From: Campylobacterales bacterium
GTDB lineage: Bacteria > Campylobacterota > Campylobacteria > Campylobacterales > Arcobacteraceae
Direction: 5' to 3'
DNA: 5,141 nt
NCBI GenBank assembly: GCA_027064245.1
Contig: JAMOPZ010000489.1
Span: forward strand, 1 to 5,141
The position numbers and the translations under genes are program-made. Every line of letters begins with the position of its first letter. Position 1 is the stretch's first letter. This document shows positions 5,091 through 5,141 of the stretch, piece by piece. Below the pieces are notes generated by a model. That model made no database searches and was not told the DNA's origin. It saw only the letters and a program-made list of their open reading frames with translations.

Positions 5091-5141
5091 TGTTTGACTA
5101 CTCAATAGAAGATGAAATAAGAAAAAAAATGAAGGAAAAAA

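Larger units (their letters stand above)
4175..5141. other. non-coding region of about 970 bp with periodic structured modules
   Basis: No credible protein gene is seen on either strand; the longest plus-strand frame inspected (4199-4354, 51 codons) lacks a ribosome site and has an odd Cys/His/aromatic composition. The plus strand is T-rich. Three related modules start at 4248, 4561 and 4864, and many short inverted repeats lie between them (for example 4442-4455, 4638-4687, 4811-4831 and a run at 4900-5090). One stem, GAAGATAT/ATGTCTTT near 4471-4492, pairs fully only with G-U wobbles on the plus strand, a slight hint that the plus strand is the transcribed one. The region could be a structured RNA, an array of DNA sites or decayed repeats. 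The last 13 bases could be a gene start (ATGAAGG at 5129), but that cannot be judged. Confidence 0.6.

Noticed and set aside
1..5141. The window as a complete small circular plasmid.
   Set aside because: The two ends share no visible overlap, and no replication initiation protein is encoded.

Overview
The window is very AT-rich. Its genes use AGA-rich, A/T-ending codons, keep all five visible Trp codons as TGG, and begin with short Shine-Dalgarno stretches such as AAGG. Together with an EndA/Dns-type secreted nuclease beside an integrase, this looks most like an accessory region of a low-GC Gram-negative bacterium. My best guess is a Campylobacterota member of the Arcobacter/Sulfurimonas type, but that is inference: no rRNA, tRNA or core gene is present to fix the taxon.

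Layout. Positions 1-535 hold no convincing large gene, only hairpins and one possible 27-residue hydrophobic peptide (234-317, +). Positions 536-1261 (-) encode an intact, signal-peptide-bearing endonuclease I. A 59-bp divergent promoter region separates it from a trypsin-like periplasmic serine protease (1321-2089, +), which is broken by a frameshift just after the catalytic serine and by a later TGA where TGG would restore the frame. Convergent to it lies a tight minus-strand operon read from 4062 down to 2144: a 68-aa basic helix-turn-helix-like protein, a 170-aa membrane-anchored coiled-coil protein, a 121-aa protein of unknown function, and a 275-aa tyrosine recombinase with a complete catalytic set. 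Upstream of this operon stands a 47-bp near-perfect inverted repeat (4128-4174). It is followed by about 970 bp without a credible protein gene (4175-5141).

How the parts fit. The recombinase operon suggests an integrated mobile element or its remnant. The secreted DNase and the decayed protease look like cargo; DNases of this kind on integrated elements are known to reduce natural transformation of the host. The least explained part is 4175-5141. It contains three diverged copies of a module (GTTRRRY-type start, small stem-loop, CTGTT/TTGTT, then TTKACAT) starting at 4248, 4561 and 4864, so 313 and 303 bp apart. The stem keeps pairing through a compensatory G-C to A-T change between the first two copies. 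This could be a structured non-coding RNA, an array of recombination or replication sites, or decayed repeats; the sequence alone does not decide.

No element ends, attachment-site duplication, replication gene or conjugation gene can be seen in the window.
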